Shown here piece by piece: positions 10,458 through 21,103 of a stretch of 64,000 bases of DNA. The position numbers and the translations under genes were made by a program. The DNA comes from Bacteroidia bacterium (GTDB lineage: Bacteria; Bacteroidota; Bacteroidia; NS11-12g; UBA9320): the NCBI GenBank assembly GCA_018402155.1, contig JAGYJG010000001.1:1345001-1409000 (forward strand). Direction: 5' to 3'. The notes beneath the pieces are model-generated. The model saw only the letters and a program-made list of their open reading frames with translations, searched no databases and had not been told where the DNA came from. The stretch's first letter is position 1. Each line of letters begins with the position of its first letter.

Positions 10458-10812
10458 AAAAACGTTGGTAGTAGGAGCATCTCCTTTTAACCAAAGATAT
10501 TCCTATATAGCAACTGAGATGCTCACAGAATACGGACATAGTGTAATTCCATTTGGCATAAAAAATGGAAACATAGGTGAACTTGACATTGTAAATGTTT
10601 GGCCATCGGAAAAAGATATAGACACGATTACCCTTTATATAAACAAGACTACACAGTTAGATTTTTATACTAAAATAATAAGATTAAAACCCCGAAGAAT
10701 CATTTTTAATCCTGGTACAGAAAATACCGAACTTCAGCAATTGGCACAAGAAAAAGGAATACTTGCGCAAAGAGCCTGCACCTTAGTACTTTTGCGCACC
10801 AATCAATATTAA
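10444..10812 (+). CDS. CoA-binding domain protein (YccU-like)
   Basis: A 122-residue Rossmann-fold protein. The N-terminus KKTLVVGASPFNQRYSYIATEML matches the CoA-binding family (YccU/YneT type), in pieces: VVGAS at 9-13 and the conserved FNPGTEN near residue 88. It contains CTLV near the C-terminus, where the family often has a conserved Cys. The cellular role of this family is not settled. It overlaps the end of purB by 14 nt, so it is probably translated with it. Confidence 0.8.
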   Translation: MLHSKKTLVVGASPFNQRYSYIATEMLTEYGHSVIPFGIKNGNIGELDIVNVWPSEKDIDTITLYINKTTQLDFYTKIIRLKPRRIIFNPGTENTELQQLAQEKGILAQRACTLVLLRTNQY

Positions 10813-10822
10813 ATAGAACACC

Positions 10823-11596
10823 GTGAAAAAAATATACATTTTACTAATAGCAGCTTCGTTGACAGCCTGCACAGAAAGCAAAGAAAACAAACTAGAAGAA
10901 ATAGCCGCGCTTTCCCAGTCTGAGGCTATGGGAAAATCTGAAGGCTTAGCGCAGCTAGCGCAACTTCATAAAGAATATGGTATGATATACAACGATGCGC
11001 AAGCTAATGAATATCTATACTCAGCTGGTCAGTACTACTTTTACGAAAACAACCTAGAGGAGGCTAAACCACTGCTAACCTTGTACATATCTAGAGATGA
11101 TAGTACAGATCTTTTTCGTAATGCGGCCATCAACCTAGCAACGGCACACCGAAAAGATGCTAATTTTTTGGCTGCAGATGAGCTTATATCCGAGGTGCTA
11201 AAAAAGGAATTACCAACCCCCGCTCAGTGGCAAGATGTCATTAAAATATATGAAGAAAAAATAAAAGCTAAGTCAGATATTAATCCCAAAGACTACGAGC
11301 GATTGTCTTTGTCATACACAGCCGTCGGCAGATTTAATGATGCCACCAATAGTCTAAACCAAGCTATCAATGATTTTCCTACGTATGAGAAACGTGCTAA
11401 TCTCTTGTACAGAGCAGGTTTTGTATGTTGGGAATATGCCAGAGATACTCCAAAAGCAAAAGAATTTTACGAAAAATTTTTAACAGAATATCCAAATGAC
11501 GAAAGAGCCTCCGAGGTAAAACAAATACTAAATACTGGGATGCTAGAGATGAGTGATGAAGCAATACTCGAAATGCTAAAAGCTAGAGCAAAATAA
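10823..11596 (+). CDS. TPR-containing lipoprotein
   Basis: A 257-residue protein with a short signal and a lipobox (SLTAC, Cys16), so it is lipid-anchored. The rest is helical, with several tetratricopeptide-like pairs (for example YLYSAGQYYFYENNLEEAKPLL and LLYRAGFVCWEYARDTPKA, each visible in part). TPR lipoproteins commonly act as scaffolds for envelope complexes; the partner is unknown here. It lies 10 nt after the CoA-binding gene and 1 nt before the SDR. Confidence 0.75.
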   Translation: MKKIYILLIAASLTACTESKENKLEEIAALSQSEAMGKSEGLAQLAQLHKEYGMIYNDAQANEYLYSAGQYYFYENNLEEAKPLLTLYISRDDSTDLFRNAAINLATAHRKDANFLAADELISEVLKKELPTPAQWQDVIKIYEEKIKAKSDINPKDYERLSLSYTAVGRFNDATNSLNQAINDFPTYEKRANLLYRAGFVCWEYARDTPKAKEFYEKFLTEYPNDERASEVKQILNTGMLEMSDEAILEMLKARAK

Positions 11597-11597
11597 A

Positions 11598-12359
11598 ATG
11601 GCACTCGCACTCATAACTGGAACCACATCTGGAATAGGTCAAGCTACAGCATACACGTTAGCAGAGCAAGGTTTTGACTTGATTATAAATGGAAGAAGAT
11701 CAGAAAGACTAGAACAACAGGCTAAGCAGCTACAGGACGATTACGGTATCAAGGTATTACAGATGCATGTTGACATTCGAAACTCAGAGGATGTAGCATT
11801 GTTTTTTGAAAATTTGCCAAACTCTTGGAAATGTATCGATGTATTGATAAATAATGCTGGCTTAGCAGCAGGATTGCAAAACATTGAAGGAGGTGACATA
11901 GATCACTGGAACCGCATGATAGATACTAACATAAAAGGTTTACTTTTTGTGACAAAGGCTATGATACCACTACTAAAACAGACCAAAGGCTATATCATAA
12001 ATATAGGTTCTATAGCTGGCAAGGAGGTTTATCCAAATGGCAACGTGTACTGTGGAACAAAGCATATGGTAGATGCTTTGAACAAGGCCATGCGACGGGA
12101 GCTAGCGGAAGCTGGAATAAGAGTAAGTAGTGTAAATCCGGGTGCAGTAGAAACTGAATTTTCTATCGTAAGAATGGACGGCGATAGCTATAAAGCAAAA
12201 AGTGTGTACGATGGTTTTGAGAATCTAATAGCCCAAGATGTAGCAGATACAATTTGGTTTGTGCTCAGCAGACCTCCCCACGTAACCATAAATGAGATTA
12301 CTATAATGCCAACAGCGCAACCTGCTGCAGGTGTAATATTAAGAGATCAAGGTCTCTAA
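11598..12359 (+). CDS. Short-chain dehydrogenase, YdfG-like
   Basis: NAD(P)-dependent oxidoreductase of 253 residues. The cofactor motif TGTTSGIG is at 7-14, the NNAG motif at 85-88, and the catalytic tetrad is N111, S138, Y151 and K155 (YCGTK). The overall pattern, including NPGAVETEFS, resembles E. coli YdfG (3-hydroxy acid/serine dehydrogenase), but the substrate cannot be read from sequence. It is the last gene of the purB run. Confidence 0.88.
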   Translation: MALALITGTTSGIGQATAYTLAEQGFDLIINGRRSERLEQQAKQLQDDYGIKVLQMHVDIRNSEDVALFFENLPNSWKCIDVLINNAGLAAGLQNIEGGDIDHWNRMIDTNIKGLLFVTKAMIPLLKQTKGYIINIGSIAGKEVYPNGNVYCGTKHMVDALNKAMRRELAEAGIRVSSVNPGAVETEFSIVRMDGDSYKAKSVYDGFENLIAQDVADTIWFVLSRPPHVTINEITIMPTAQPAAGVILRDQGL

Positions 12360-12412
12360 AAATAACCAAGACTTAGACTATTTTTAAGGAATAGCATGAA
12401 AAACCAGCATTT

Positions 12413-12432
12413 GATTATCGGTAATCCTATTT
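12413..12432 (+). terminator. Weak terminator between SDR and usp genes
   Basis: GATTA-TCGG-TAATC is a short 5-bp hairpin followed after a few bases by six T, placed between two convergent genes. The stem is weak and AT-rich, so this is a tentative call. Confidence 0.35.
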
Positions 12433-12446
12433 TTTGATGAATAATA

Positions 12447-13259
12447 CTAATACCCAGAGGCTCCAGCCAAACGAGTATCTCTACTGTGGATTGTCATCAC
12501 CGGAATAGTGCTATGATTAACTAACTGCTGCGCATAGGTATCCATAAAAACACCCGCACTTTCTGTTTCTGTCATCATCAGCATTAATCCAGCGTTTAGT
12601 TCCTTACCGTAGGCGATGCATGTTTCTGGTACTTTTACACCATACATTTCTTTTACAGTACATGATATTCCTCGTTCTAGTAGATATTTTTCAGTTTGCA
12701 CGACATATGATTTCACTTTATTTTTGGTTTCGATTCCACTCCCCTTGGACACACCAAGAATATGAACCGTAGCACCAAAAGCACTAGCTAAATTTATACA
12801 ATATGGCACTTTTTGTCTAGTAGACTTAGAATCTGCAAGCGGGAGTAGAATATTTTTTAATTCTGGAGAACTAGCTGATTCCGTGACACTTATTACAGGG
12901 CAATTAGAAGCACTTACTACTTTGAATGCATTGCTACCCATCCATAAGCCTTTCCAGCCTTTTTTACCGTGTGATCCTTGTAAAATAAGGTCAAAATTCC
13001 CTTCCTTCTCTAGCTTGAGTACTTCTTCATACACTGAGCCAGTTCGTTGTACTATTTCAATGGTTACTCCTGTTTCATGTGCAAAATCATTAATCGCAGT
13101 GACAGAATCGTTCTCATCCGAATCTTTATCACCGTTTACTACAACAGCTGTAATAGTTGACTTAAATTTTTGGGCTACCCCTAAAGCGCTCATTAAAGCA
13201 GATTTAGATGCTTTACTATGATCATAGGCTACTAAAATTTTGTTAAATATTTTTTCCAT
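12447..13259 (-). CDS. Universal stress protein, two UspA domains
   Basis: A 270-residue cytoplasmic protein made of two tandem UspA folds. The first (1-125) keeps the ATP-binding pattern GSHGKKG...GSNA (95-111). The second (about 140-260) lacks an obvious copy of it. Bacteroidota commonly have such fused Usp proteins in stress or stationary phase. A possible -7 box TAGATTTG lies at 13312-13319, giving a leader of about 50 nt. Confidence 0.88.
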   Translation of the reverse strand: MEKIFNKILVAYDHSKASKSALMSALGVAQKFKSTITAVVVNGDKDSDENDSVTAINDFAHETGVTIEIVQRTGSVYEEVLKLEKEGNFDLILQGSHGKKGWKGLWMGSNAFKVVSASNCPVISVTESASSPELKNILLPLADSKSTRQKVPYCINLASAFGATVHILGVSKGSGIETKNKVKSYVVQTEKYLLERGISCTVKEMYGVKVPETCIAYGKELNAGLMLMMTETESAGVFMDTYAQQLVNHSTIPVMTIHSRDTRLAGASGY

Positions 13260-13625
13260 TGGTTTACCATATTTTAGACGGGGTTAAATTATGAAATAAA
13301 TATGACAAATACAAATCTATATAATTCCTAAAACATGAGTTTTATACTATTTCCACCAACAGATTTGAATACCATAATCTTTTTCAAGAAACTTTATCAC
13401 GATAATCGTTGATTACTAGTACAAAGCTTGTAGATAACACTTCTTAGAAATTAAACGATAAATAAGTATTAAAACACGTTAGGGTATTTCTAGAAAAGCA
13501 TAAAAAAGCGTTTCATATTCTAAAAAATTATATTTACGGATTGTGTATCAAGAGAAAAAATATGGTTATTTATGAGAAATTTAAACCTTTTCGTTTGAGC
13601 AGATTGAGAATCATAAAACAGTAGA
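13260..13625. other. Intergenic region between usp and dnaE
   Basis: About 365 bp of AT-rich sequence. It holds the possible usp -7 box (complement of 13312-13319). I see no ORF, RNA gene or strong terminator for dnaE. Confidence 0.4.
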
Positions 13626-16600
13626 TTAATTAAATCGGAAATTAAAACCTAAGTCATCGAGTTTCTTTTTAGTTATTTCATCCATTTTTAATTTGTATCG
13701 CTGACTTGATGCTTTTATGGTTTTTCCATTATTACTTATTTTAAATGCTAAAGTCACTTTTCCTCGCTCGTCTACCAAATCAAACAAAGAAGCCATAAGA
13801 TCTTCATTTATATCTTGAGCATCAACTTCTATAGTCACTTTTTTTAATTGATTTTCCACGGTATCCTCTAAAAAAGTAAGTTGTACTGGGCGTACCTCTA
13901 CTTTATCTGGATCTCTCCAGCTTTTTTCACCTTTAGCCACTATAAAAATTTGCGCGTTTAGTTCTATCCAAGGCTTGAAGGTGGTATACTGCTCGCCAAA
14001 CAAGGCAAACTCCCGAGTGCCACTAAAATCCTCTAGATTAAAAATACAGTAAGGCTTACCATTTTTACTAACAGCTTCACGAACACTAGTAATCAGGCCT
14101 GCTAGCTTTACCTCAACACCTTCTAATTTCAAGTTTTCTTCTTCTAATTGTTGCAGATTGTGTGATGTAAAGTGTTCTATTTCAAATTTAAAATTATTAA
14201 GTGGGTGACCGGAAATATAAATTCCCACCAATTCTTTTTCACGTTGTAATTTTTCCATAAGTGACCAAGGTTCTGCCGCAGGTAATTCCGGTATTGAAAT
14301 TTCCACAGAGCCCGTATCACCAAATAGACTTGTCTGACTGCTGAGCTCGTCACTTTGAATTTGATTTCCAAACCTTACAGCCAGATCAATACCTTTGCCC
14401 TGTCCATTATCTGTAACATATCGGCTTCTTTGGACCCCGAAGTCGTCAAAAGCTCCAGCTATAGCTAAATTTTCTAGCGATTTTTTATTGACAATTCTTT
14501 GGTTCGTACGTCTGCAAATATCAAAAATAGAATCATACACTCCATTTTCTTTTCTTTCTCGTATAATTTCTTCTGCTGCATTCCCTCCAACACCCTTTAT
14601 AGCTGCTAACCCAAATCTGATAGCGCCATCTTTGTTTACACTAAACTTCCGCTCACTTTCGTTAGCACTTGGGCCTAGTATTTCTATACCCATCCACCTA
14701 CATTCATCCATAAAAAAACTCACTTTTTTAATATCGTTCATATTGTGAGTAAGTACGGAGGCCATAAACTCAGCAGGGTAATGAGCCTTGAGATATCCTG
14801 TGTGAAAGGCTAGATAAGCATAGCAAGTACTGTGGCTCTTATTGAAGGCATACGAAGCAAATGCTTCCCAATCCTTCCAAACCTTTTTGAGTGTTTCTTC
14901 TTTATGCCCACGGTGAACTCCTTGATCAATAAACAAATCGAAAAGTTTGTTCATTTCTTCAATCTTCTTTTTACCCATAGCTTTTCTTAGGCTATCCGCC
15001 TGACCTTTAGTGAATCCTGCTAGTTTTTGAGATAGCAGCATCACTTGCTCTTGATACACCGTGATACCGTAAGTATCTTTTAGATACTCTTCCATATCTA
15101 TAAGATCGTACTTTATCTCTTGCCTACCGTGCTTACGTTCCACAAAATCTTTAATATACTCCATAGGTCCTGGTCTATAGAGTGCATTCATAGCTATTAG
15201 GTCTTCAAACTTGTCTGGCTTCAGTGATTTAAGATGTTTCTGCATACCTGGGCTTTCAAACTGAAAAACACCATTTGTACTCCCCTTAGCAAATAGTTGG
15301 AGGGTTTTTTTATCATTAAGAGGAATATCGTCTGGCACAATTTCAATTCCATGCCGGTCTTTCACTATCTGAACAGCGTCTTTTATAATGGTAAGAGTTT
15401 TTAATCCTAAAAAATCCATTTTTAGTAGGCCAGCATCCTCTACCACACTATTATCATACTGAGTAACCAACAAGTCAGAATCTTTTGCAGTGGTCACGGG
15501 CACATACTTGGTTATATCATCTGGGGTAATGATGACCCCGCAAGCGTGAATTCCCGTATTACGAACGGATCCTTCAAGTCTGAGAGCTGTACGGATCATA
15601 TTACCAATTTGATCATCCTTTTCTGACATACTTCTGAATGCCTCAGCAGCTTGTATTTGCTCATTATTCATTACCTCTTTCAACTTTGGTTGAATGCCCC
15701 CTGGCGCCAACACCTTGTTGAGATTAGCACTTAAATGGTCTGGAAATGCTTTGGTTGTTGCATTTACTATGTTTAACGGTACATCCATGACCCTCCCTAC
15801 ATCTTTAATAGACGAACGTGCTGCCATACTACCATACGTAATTATTTGAGCTACTTGTTTTTGCCCATATTTTTCTACCACATAGTCTATAACACTTTGC
15901 CTACCTTCATCATCAAAATCAATGTCAATATCTGGAAGTGAAACTCGTTCTGGATTCAGAAAACGTTCAAAAAGTAAATCATATGCAATTGGATCTACAT
16001 TGGTTATACCTAGACAATAGGCTACAGCACTACCTGCAGCAGATCCTCGCCCTGGGCCAACAGATACACCCATTTCTCTTGCCACGCTTGTAAAATCTTG
16101 CACAATAAGAAAATAACCAGGGTAACCCGAATCTTTTATAACAGATAACTCAAATAGAAGCCGCTCCTCAATATCTAATGACATATTCGGATAGCGCTTT
16201 TTTGCTCCTTCAAAAGTCAAAAACTTGAGATATTCATCTTGCGATTTGAATGACGGAGGCATTACGAAATTTGGTAATAGTACATCGCGGGCAAGCTCTG
16301 GTGTAGTTATACTATCTACCACTATATTCGTATTATCTAATGCTTCGGGTATATCAACAAACAAATTTTCCATCTCTTTTTGAGTCTTAAAATAAAATTC
16401 ATTATTCGGAAACGCAAATCGTTTACCCTTGCCATATCCTTTTGGATCCGTCATACGTGAGCCCGTATTTACACACAATAAAATATCGTGCGGTAAAGCG
16501 TCATCTTCTTCCATATAGTGAGAATCGTTGGTCGCTATAACTTTAAGATTATATTTTTGTGCCATTTTTATAAGCACTTGATTGATTGCTTCTTGACTCA

Positions 16601-17165
16601 TCCCTGTACCATCAATATTTTCTATACCGTGGCGTTGAAGTTCTATGTAATAATCATCTCCAAATACCGATAAATATTCTTTCAAAATTTTTTCCGCTTC
16701 TTCCTCTCCTTTGTGCAAAATAGCCTGCGGTATTTCTGCCCCTATACAACAAGAAGTGGCTATCAAGCCTTCACTATATTTTTTGAGTATCTCTTTATCT
16801 ATACGTGGATATTTCCCATAGAGACCATCCATATAGCCTAAGGAACATAACAAAGAGAGATTTTCATAACCCTTTTGATTTTTAGCTAAAATAAGCTGGT
16901 GATACCTTTTGTCTTTCGTATCACCCACAAACGAACGCCTAAACCTATCTTCTACCACATAAAATTCGCAACCTACGATAGCTTTCACCCCATGCCTTTT
17001 TGCCGAATTAACAAATTTAAATGCTCCAAACATATTGCCATGGTCTGTTAGAGCTACAGCCCTCTGTCCGTCAGCTTTGGCTTTGGCAAACATATCATCT
17101 ATGGGTGAGGCTCCGTCTAATAGTGAAAACTGACTATGGCAATGTAGGTGTGAATATTGAGGCAT
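13626..17165 (-). CDS. dnaE: DNA polymerase III alpha subunit
   Basis: Replicative polymerase of 1179 residues. An N-terminal PHP domain starts HLHCHSQFSLLDG (6-18). The palm has PGRGSAAGS (371-379) and the catalytic acidic motif PDIDIDF with D412 and D414. The third acid lies in KMDFLGLKTLTII, as in E. coli (KFDFLGL). Helix-hairpin-helix and OB-fold regions follow. It stands alone with large gaps on both sides, and no frameshift is seen. Confidence 0.97.
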   Translation of the reverse strand: MPQYSHLHCHSQFSLLDGASPIDDMFAKAKADGQRAVALTDHGNMFGAFKFVNSAKRHGVKAIVGCEFYVVEDRFRRSFVGDTKDKRYHQLILAKNQKGYENLSLLCSLGYMDGLYGKYPRIDKEILKKYSEGLIATSCCIGAEIPQAILHKGEEEAEKILKEYLSVFGDDYYIELQRHGIENIDGTGMSQEAINQVLIKMAQKYNLKVIATNDSHYMEEDDALPHDILLCVNTGSRMTDPKGYGKGKRFAFPNNEFYFKTQKEMENLFVDIPEALDNTNIVVDSITTPELARDVLLPNFVMPPSFKSQDEYLKFLTFEGAKKRYPNMSLDIEERLLFELSVIKDSGYPGYFLIVQDFTSVAREMGVSVGPGRGSAAGSAVAYCLGITNVDPIAYDLLFERFLNPERVSLPDIDIDFDDEGRQSVIDYVVEKYGQKQVAQIITYGSMAARSSIKDVGRVMDVPLNIVNATTKAFPDHLSANLNKVLAPGGIQPKLKEVMNNEQIQAAEAFRSMSEKDDQIGNMIRTALRLEGSVRNTGIHACGVIITPDDITKYVPVTTAKDSDLLVTQYDNSVVEDAGLLKMDFLGLKTLTIIKDAVQIVKDRHGIEIVPDDIPLNDKKTLQLFAKGSTNGVFQFESPGMQKHLKSLKPDKFEDLIAMNALYRPGPMEYIKDFVERKHGRQEIKYDLIDMEEYLKDTYGITVYQEQVMLLSQKLAGFTKGQADSLRKAMGKKKIEEMNKLFDLFIDQGVHRGHKEETLKKVWKDWEAFASYAFNKSHSTCYAYLAFHTGYLKAHYPAEFMASVLTHNMNDIKKVSFFMDECRWMGIEILGPSANESERKFSVNKDGAIRFGLAAIKGVGGNAAEEIIRERKENGVYDSIFDICRRTNQRIVNKKSLENLAIAGAFDDFGVQRSRYVTDNGQGKGIDLAVRFGNQIQSDELSSQTSLFGDTGSVEISIPELPAAEPWSLMEKLQREKELVGIYISGHPLNNFKFEIEHFTSHNLQQLEEENLKLEGVEVKLAGLITSVREAVSKNGKPYCIFNLEDFSGTREFALFGEQYTTFKPWIELNAQIFIVAKGEKSWRDPDKVEVRPVQLTFLEDTVENQLKKVTIEVDAQDINEDLMASLFDLVDERGKVTLAFKISNNGKTIKASSQRYKLKMDEITKKKLDDLGFNFRFN

Positions 17166-17647
17166 ATCGATGTTATCTATTTTACATTGGACAGTATAAA
17201 CTTCTGCCCAAAAAATTATCTACAAGAATACTTCATAAACGCGATAACTAGCGTTCGTATGAAATAGCATTTTTACACATATCGTTGGATAACTTAAATA
17301 TGAACAGCAGCCAGACAAAAATAGTTATACTTGTTCATTTCAAATATGTCGCGATTTATAATTAATGTCGTATCACTAAGAATACTTGAGAACAAAGAAG
17401 AAAATTAAATCACTAAATTTAGTCCATGTAAATACATTTAGAAAAAATTAAAAAAACCCACTTCACAGCATTTAAGCACCAAAGATTATACACTCGAATA
17501 AAATAATCTAAAAAAACACTAAACTGCTTTTGTAAATAGCAGAATTTTTGAACCAACTAAATATTGATTTTACTTAAAGTTCATCAAAAGAAAAGAGAAA
17601 ACAATTGTAGGAAACTGAAATAGCTAGTAGTGTGTAAAAATTCAGAA
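17166..17647. other. AT-rich intergenic region upstream of dnaE
   Basis: About 480 bp with no gene I can support. No full TTTG-N19-TAnnTTTG promoter is recognisable for dnaE. It ends at the terminator that serves the ribosomal operon. Confidence 0.4.
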
Positions 17648-17675
17648 TAAAAAAGCCCTTGAAAAATCAAGGGCT
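17648..17675 (-). terminator. Terminator of the ribosomal protein operon
   Basis: A 9-bp perfect stem (AGCCCTTGA / TCAAGGGCT, 4-nt loop) is followed, on the minus strand, by a run of six to seven T. It lies 256 nt past the rplQ stop. No gene is visible between, so the mRNA has an unusually long 3' tail. Confidence 0.85.
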
Positions 17676-17930
17676 GTAAATTCTCAGTATATTAAAAGCA
17701 CTAATATATTTATATTATTTTATTAGACATACTTCACAAAGGTTACTGTTCTAAGTTAATTTCATAATTACATCGTAGACAATCACAGATACAATTAAAT
17801 GAAGTCATAACTAGAAAAAATGAATCCAATCTCCTACTTATATATATAAGATTATCCTGTGACCCTAAACTAATTACAAATATTGAGTAGAATTTTCAAT
17901 TTATATCGAAATTCATTTATCTACGACAAT
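17676..17930. other. Putative 3' untranslated region of the rplQ transcript
   Basis: About 255 bp between the rplQ stop and its terminator. It is very AT-rich, with no ORF and no clear stable hairpin apart from the terminator itself. Confidence 0.4.
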
Positions 17931-18560
17931 TTAAGCAATTGTATTTTCATCGGAATCTAAACTTTCCGCGTCTTCTGAATTCTCTAAATCTGTAGTATTT
18001 TCAACAGAAGAAATATTTTCATCAGAAGCAGAAGTTTCGGTACCAGAAATACTCTCGACAGAAGCAACACTTTCGGCAGATACAGTTGTTTCAGATGAAG
18101 AAGCACTAGCCACTTCGCTAGTTTTAACTTTCTTGCTTCTTCTACTTCTTTTTGAACCAGACTTAGCTTTGTCAGAAGATGATTTTGCATCTAACATAGA
18201 CTCATTAAAATCTACCAATTCCATCATACACATTTCAGCGTTATCGCCTAATCTATTGTGTGTTTTTAAAATTCGAGTATATCCACCTGGTCTATCTGCT
18301 ACTTTAACAGCAATAGTAGTAAAGAGCTCATTCACAGCGTCCTTACTTTGTAAATAACTAAACACAACCCTGCGTGAATGGGTAGTATTGTCTTTTGATT
18401 TATTTATTAGTGGCTCAACATATACTCTCAGCGCTTTAGCTTTTGCTGTAGTCGTAAAAATACGTTTGTGAGTCAATAAAGAAGCGGCCATGTTACTTAA
18501 CATAGCTGCTCTGTGTCCTTTTTTCCTACCTAAATGGTTAAATTTCTTCCCGTGCCTCAT
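17931..18560 (-). CDS. rplQ: 50S ribosomal protein L17 with long charged tail
   Basis: The L17 fold takes residues 1-120 ([20 protein letters not shown], with [17 protein letters not shown] at 92-108). It is followed by a tail of about 90 residues: first basic ([14 protein letters not shown], about 133-146), then Ser/Glu/Asp/Ala-rich to the end. E. coli L17 is 127 residues. Bacteroidota L17 is often extended, but this tail is on the long side. It is the last gene of the operon, 11 nt after rpoA. Confidence 0.95.
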   Translation of the reverse strand: MRHGKKFNHLGRKKGHRAAMLSNMAASLLTHKRIFTTTAKAKALRVYVEPLINKSKDNTTHSRRVVFSYLQSKDAVNELFTTIAVKVADRPGGYTRILKTHNRLGDNAEMCMMELVDFNESMLDAKSSSDKAKSGSKRSRRSKKVKTSEVASASSSETTVSAESVASVESISGTETSASDENISSVENTTDLENSEDAESLDSDENTIA

Positions 18561-18571
18561 CGTTATATATA

Positions 18572-19564
18572 TTATTCGTCGTCTAGATTATATTTTGCTA
18601 CGTCCATTCCAAAGTTTAAGCCTTTTTCTTTAACAAAATCTTCTAATTCTGTTAAGGACTTTTTACCAAAGTTTCTAAACTTGAGTAAATCTTCTATGTG
18701 AAAACTTACGAGTTCGCCCAATGTTCTTATTTCTGCTGCTTTCAAGCAGTTATAAGCTCTAACTGAGAGATCTAAATCAGACAAAGAAGTTTTGAGTATT
18801 TTTCTCATATGAAGCATATTTTCATCCACCTCATTTTTTTGAGAATGTACATGAGTATCCTCGAGAATACTCTCATCAGAAAACAACACTAGATGTCTCA
18901 TCATAATTTTAGACGCTTCTTTTAGTGCCTCTTCTGGATGAATTGAACCGTCAGTTTTAACCTCAAAGACTAACTTTTCATAATCTGTTTTTTGTTCTAC
19001 CCTGAAATCTTCAACATGATACTTAACATTTTTTATTGGGGTAAATATAGAGTCGATAGCAATCTCACCGATAGTGGCATTTTCTTGAATGTTTTCTTCA
19101 GCAGGAACATATCCTCTACCTTTTTCGACAGTTAATTCAAATTCAAGATTGACATATGGTTCCATGGTGCAAATGACAAAGTCTGGATTAAGTATTTCAA
19201 AAGCGTTTGTATAACGTGAAATTTCACCCGCTTTGAATTCATCTTTACCTTTCAAGGAAATAAATATCTTCTCACTTTCGCTTGAATCAATGAGTTTTTT
19301 GAAGCGAACTTGTTTCAAATTTAGAATAATTTCAGTAACGTCTTCTAGAACACCTTTGATAGTAGAGAACTCATGGTCTACACCGGGGATTCTCACAGAA
19401 GTAATTGCCCAACCCTCAAGGGACGAGAGCAATATACGTCTCATTGCATTTCCTACAGTCACACCATATCCTTTTTCTAGAGGACTAAACTCAAACAGAC
19501 CATAATTGTCTGTTTCTTTATGCATAATAACCTTATCAGGTTGTTGAAAATCTAATATTGCCAT
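18572..19564 (-). CDS. rpoA: RNA polymerase alpha subunit
   Basis: 330 residues: an N-terminal dimerisation and assembly domain ([23 protein letters not shown] near 28-50) and a C-terminal DNA-binding domain ([22 protein letters not shown], ending [13 protein letters not shown]). The length is standard. It lies between rpsD (4 nt) and rplQ (11 nt), the usual alpha-operon order. Confidence 0.98.
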   Translation of the reverse strand: MAILDFQQPDKVIMHKETDNYGLFEFSPLEKGYGVTVGNAMRRILLSSLEGWAITSVRIPGVDHEFSTIKGVLEDVTEIILNLKQVRFKKLIDSSESEKIFISLKGKDEFKAGEISRYTNAFEILNPDFVICTMEPYVNLEFELTVEKGRGYVPAEENIQENATIGEIAIDSIFTPIKNVKYHVEDFRVEQKTDYEKLVFEVKTDGSIHPEEALKEASKIMMRHLVLFSDESILEDTHVHSQKNEVDENMLHMRKILKTSLSDLDLSVRAYNCLKAAEIRTLGELVSFHIEDLLKFRNFGKKSLTELEDFVKEKGLNFGMDVAKYNLDDE

Positions 19565-19568
19565 AGTA

Positions 19569-20171
19569 TTATTTAGAATAAAGTTCTACGATTAATTGTT
19601 CTTTAATATTTTCTGGGATATCCGATCTTTCAGGATAATTCAGAAAAGTACCTTTCATTTCACTACTGTTCCACTCTAACCAGCTAAACGACTTATTAGC
19701 AGCTAGCGATTCAGTAATAAGTTCCAAGGATTTCGATTTTTCACGAACCTCTATAACATCTCCAGGACGCATTTGATACGATGGTATGTTCGTTAAAACG
19801 CCATTTACTCGAATATGTCTGTGACCTACCAATTGTCTTGCACTACTGCGTGTAGGAGCAATTCCCAATCGATAAACTGTATTATCTAGTCGTGCTTCTA
19901 AAAACTTGAGTAAATTCTCTCCAGTTATGCCTTTTTTCCGGTCTGCCTTATCAAAAGTTAGTGCAAACTGTTTTTCCAACATACCATATGTATATTTTGC
20001 TTTTTGCTTTTCAGCAAGCTGAACTGCATATTCTGATTTCTTCCCTCTGCGTCTAGAATTCCCATGTTGTCCTGGTGGGTAATTTTTCTTTTCTAGCGCT
20101 TTTGAGGGGCCAAAAATTGGCTCTCTAAACTTACGTGCGATTTTCGCTTTGGGTCCTCTATATCTTGCCAT
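19569..20171 (-). CDS. rpsD: 30S ribosomal protein S4
   Basis: 200 residues, start [15 protein letters not shown]. Primary 16S rRNA binder with an S4 RNA-binding domain ([20 protein letters not shown]). The N-terminal zinc cysteines of some S4 proteins are absent, so it is the zinc-free form. It follows rpsK after 31 nt, one of the wider gaps in the operon. Confidence 0.98.
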   Translation of the reverse strand: MARYRGPKAKIARKFREPIFGPSKALEKKNYPPGQHGNSRRRGKKSEYAVQLAEKQKAKYTYGMLEKQFALTFDKADRKKGITGENLLKFLEARLDNTVYRLGIAPTRSSARQLVGHRHIRVNGVLTNIPSYQMRPGDVIEVREKSKSLELITESLAANKSFSWLEWNSSEMKGTFLNYPERSDIPENIKEQLIVELYSK

Positions 20172-20202
20172 TATTTTTTTCTCTAATTCTGCTCCTAATT
20201 AA

Positions 20203-20592
20203 TTAAACTCTTCTACGTTTTGGAGGTCTACATCCATTGTGCGGCAAAGGTGTCACATCTCTTATGGCCGACACCTCGAGACCTGCTTGATCAAGGGTTC
20301 GTATCGCAGATTCTCTTCCAGCACCTGGACCTTTAACAAGAACTTCTACTTTTTTTAGACCTAAGTCTACTGCTACTTTAGCACAGTCTTGCGCTGCCAC
20401 TTGTGCTGCGTAAGGTGTATTTTTCTTTGAACCACGAAAACCCATTTTACCGGCGCTGCTCCATGATATCACCTGCCCTTGGCTATTGGTGATAGAAACG
20501 ATAATATTGTTGAATGTAGACTTTATGTATGCAAAGCCATTAGCATCAACATTTACCTTTCTTTTCTTTACTGATTTTTTACTACCTGCCAT
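20203..20592 (-). CDS. rpsK: 30S ribosomal protein S11
   Basis: 129 residues, platform protein of the 30S subunit. It is recognised by [17 protein letters not shown], the GPGAGRESA motif and the basic C-terminus [11 protein letters not shown]. It lies 9 nt after rpsM. Confidence 0.98.
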   Translation of the reverse strand: MAGSKKSVKKRKVNVDANGFAYIKSTFNNIIVSITNSQGQVISWSSAGKMGFRGSKKNTPYAAQVAAQDCAKVAVDLGLKKVEVLVKGPGAGRESAIRTLDQAGLEVSAIRDVTPLPHNGCRPPKRRRV

Positions 20593-20601
20593 CTTGTTAT
20601 G

Positions 20602-20979
20602 TTATCTAGGTGCCTTTTTCTTATTGGCCATTGTTTTTTTCTTACCCTTTCTTGTTCGAGCATTATTTTTTGTTCGCTGACCACGTAAGGGCAAACCTTT
20701 ACGATGTCTCAACCCTCTGTAGCATCCTATATCCATTAGACGCTTTATGTTCATCTGAACTTCGGATCTCAATTCACCTTCAACCTTGAAGCCGTTACCA
20801 ATAACCTCTCGGATACCAGATATATCAGAGTCCGTCCAATCCTGAACTTTCTTATCCTCACTCACCTTAGCAGTCGCTAAAATGTAAGAAGCTCTACTGC
20901 TTCCAATACCGTGTATATAGGTAAGTCCTATTACACCTCTTTTACCTTTTGGTAAATCTATTCCTGCAATTCGTGCCAT
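20602..20979 (-). CDS. rpsM: 30S ribosomal protein S13
   Basis: 125 residues, head protein contacting the P-site tRNA and L5. It starts [26 protein letters not shown]; the helix-two-turn-helix and the basic tail ([18 protein letters not shown]) are typical. It begins 3 nt after the rpmJ stop. Confidence 0.98.
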   Translation of the reverse strand: MARIAGIDLPKGKRGVIGLTYIHGIGSSRASYILATAKVSEDKKVQDWTDSDISGIREVIGNGFKVEGELRSEVQMNIKRLMDIGCYRGLRHRKGLPLRGQRTKNNARTRKGKKKTMANKKKAPR

Positions 20980-20982
20980 GGT

Positions 20983-21099
20983 CTATCCTTGTCTTTGCTT
21001 AAATCTTGGATTTTTCTTATTAATGACGTAAATACGCCCTTTTCGTTTAACGATTTTACAATCGCTAGATCGTTTTTTAACTGAAGTTCTAACTTTCAT
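20983..21099 (-). CDS. rpmJ: 50S ribosomal protein L36
   Basis: 38-residue protein read directly from the minus strand: starts [20 protein letters not shown] and ends NPRFKQRQG. Only one cysteine (C14) remains of the usual zinc ligands, so this is the zinc-free form. It sits 4 nt after infA and 3 nt before rpsM. Confidence 0.95.
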   Translation of the reverse strand: MKVRTSVKKRSSDCKIVKRKGRIYVINKKNPRFKQRQG

Positions 21100-21103
21100 A
21101 CTG

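Noticed and set aside
12441-12446. tRNA or other RNA genes in the larger gaps (4489-4902, 13260-13625, 17166-17930, 34787-35298)
   Set aside because: I looked for cloverleaf arms, TTCRA loops and CCA ends and found none that fit together.
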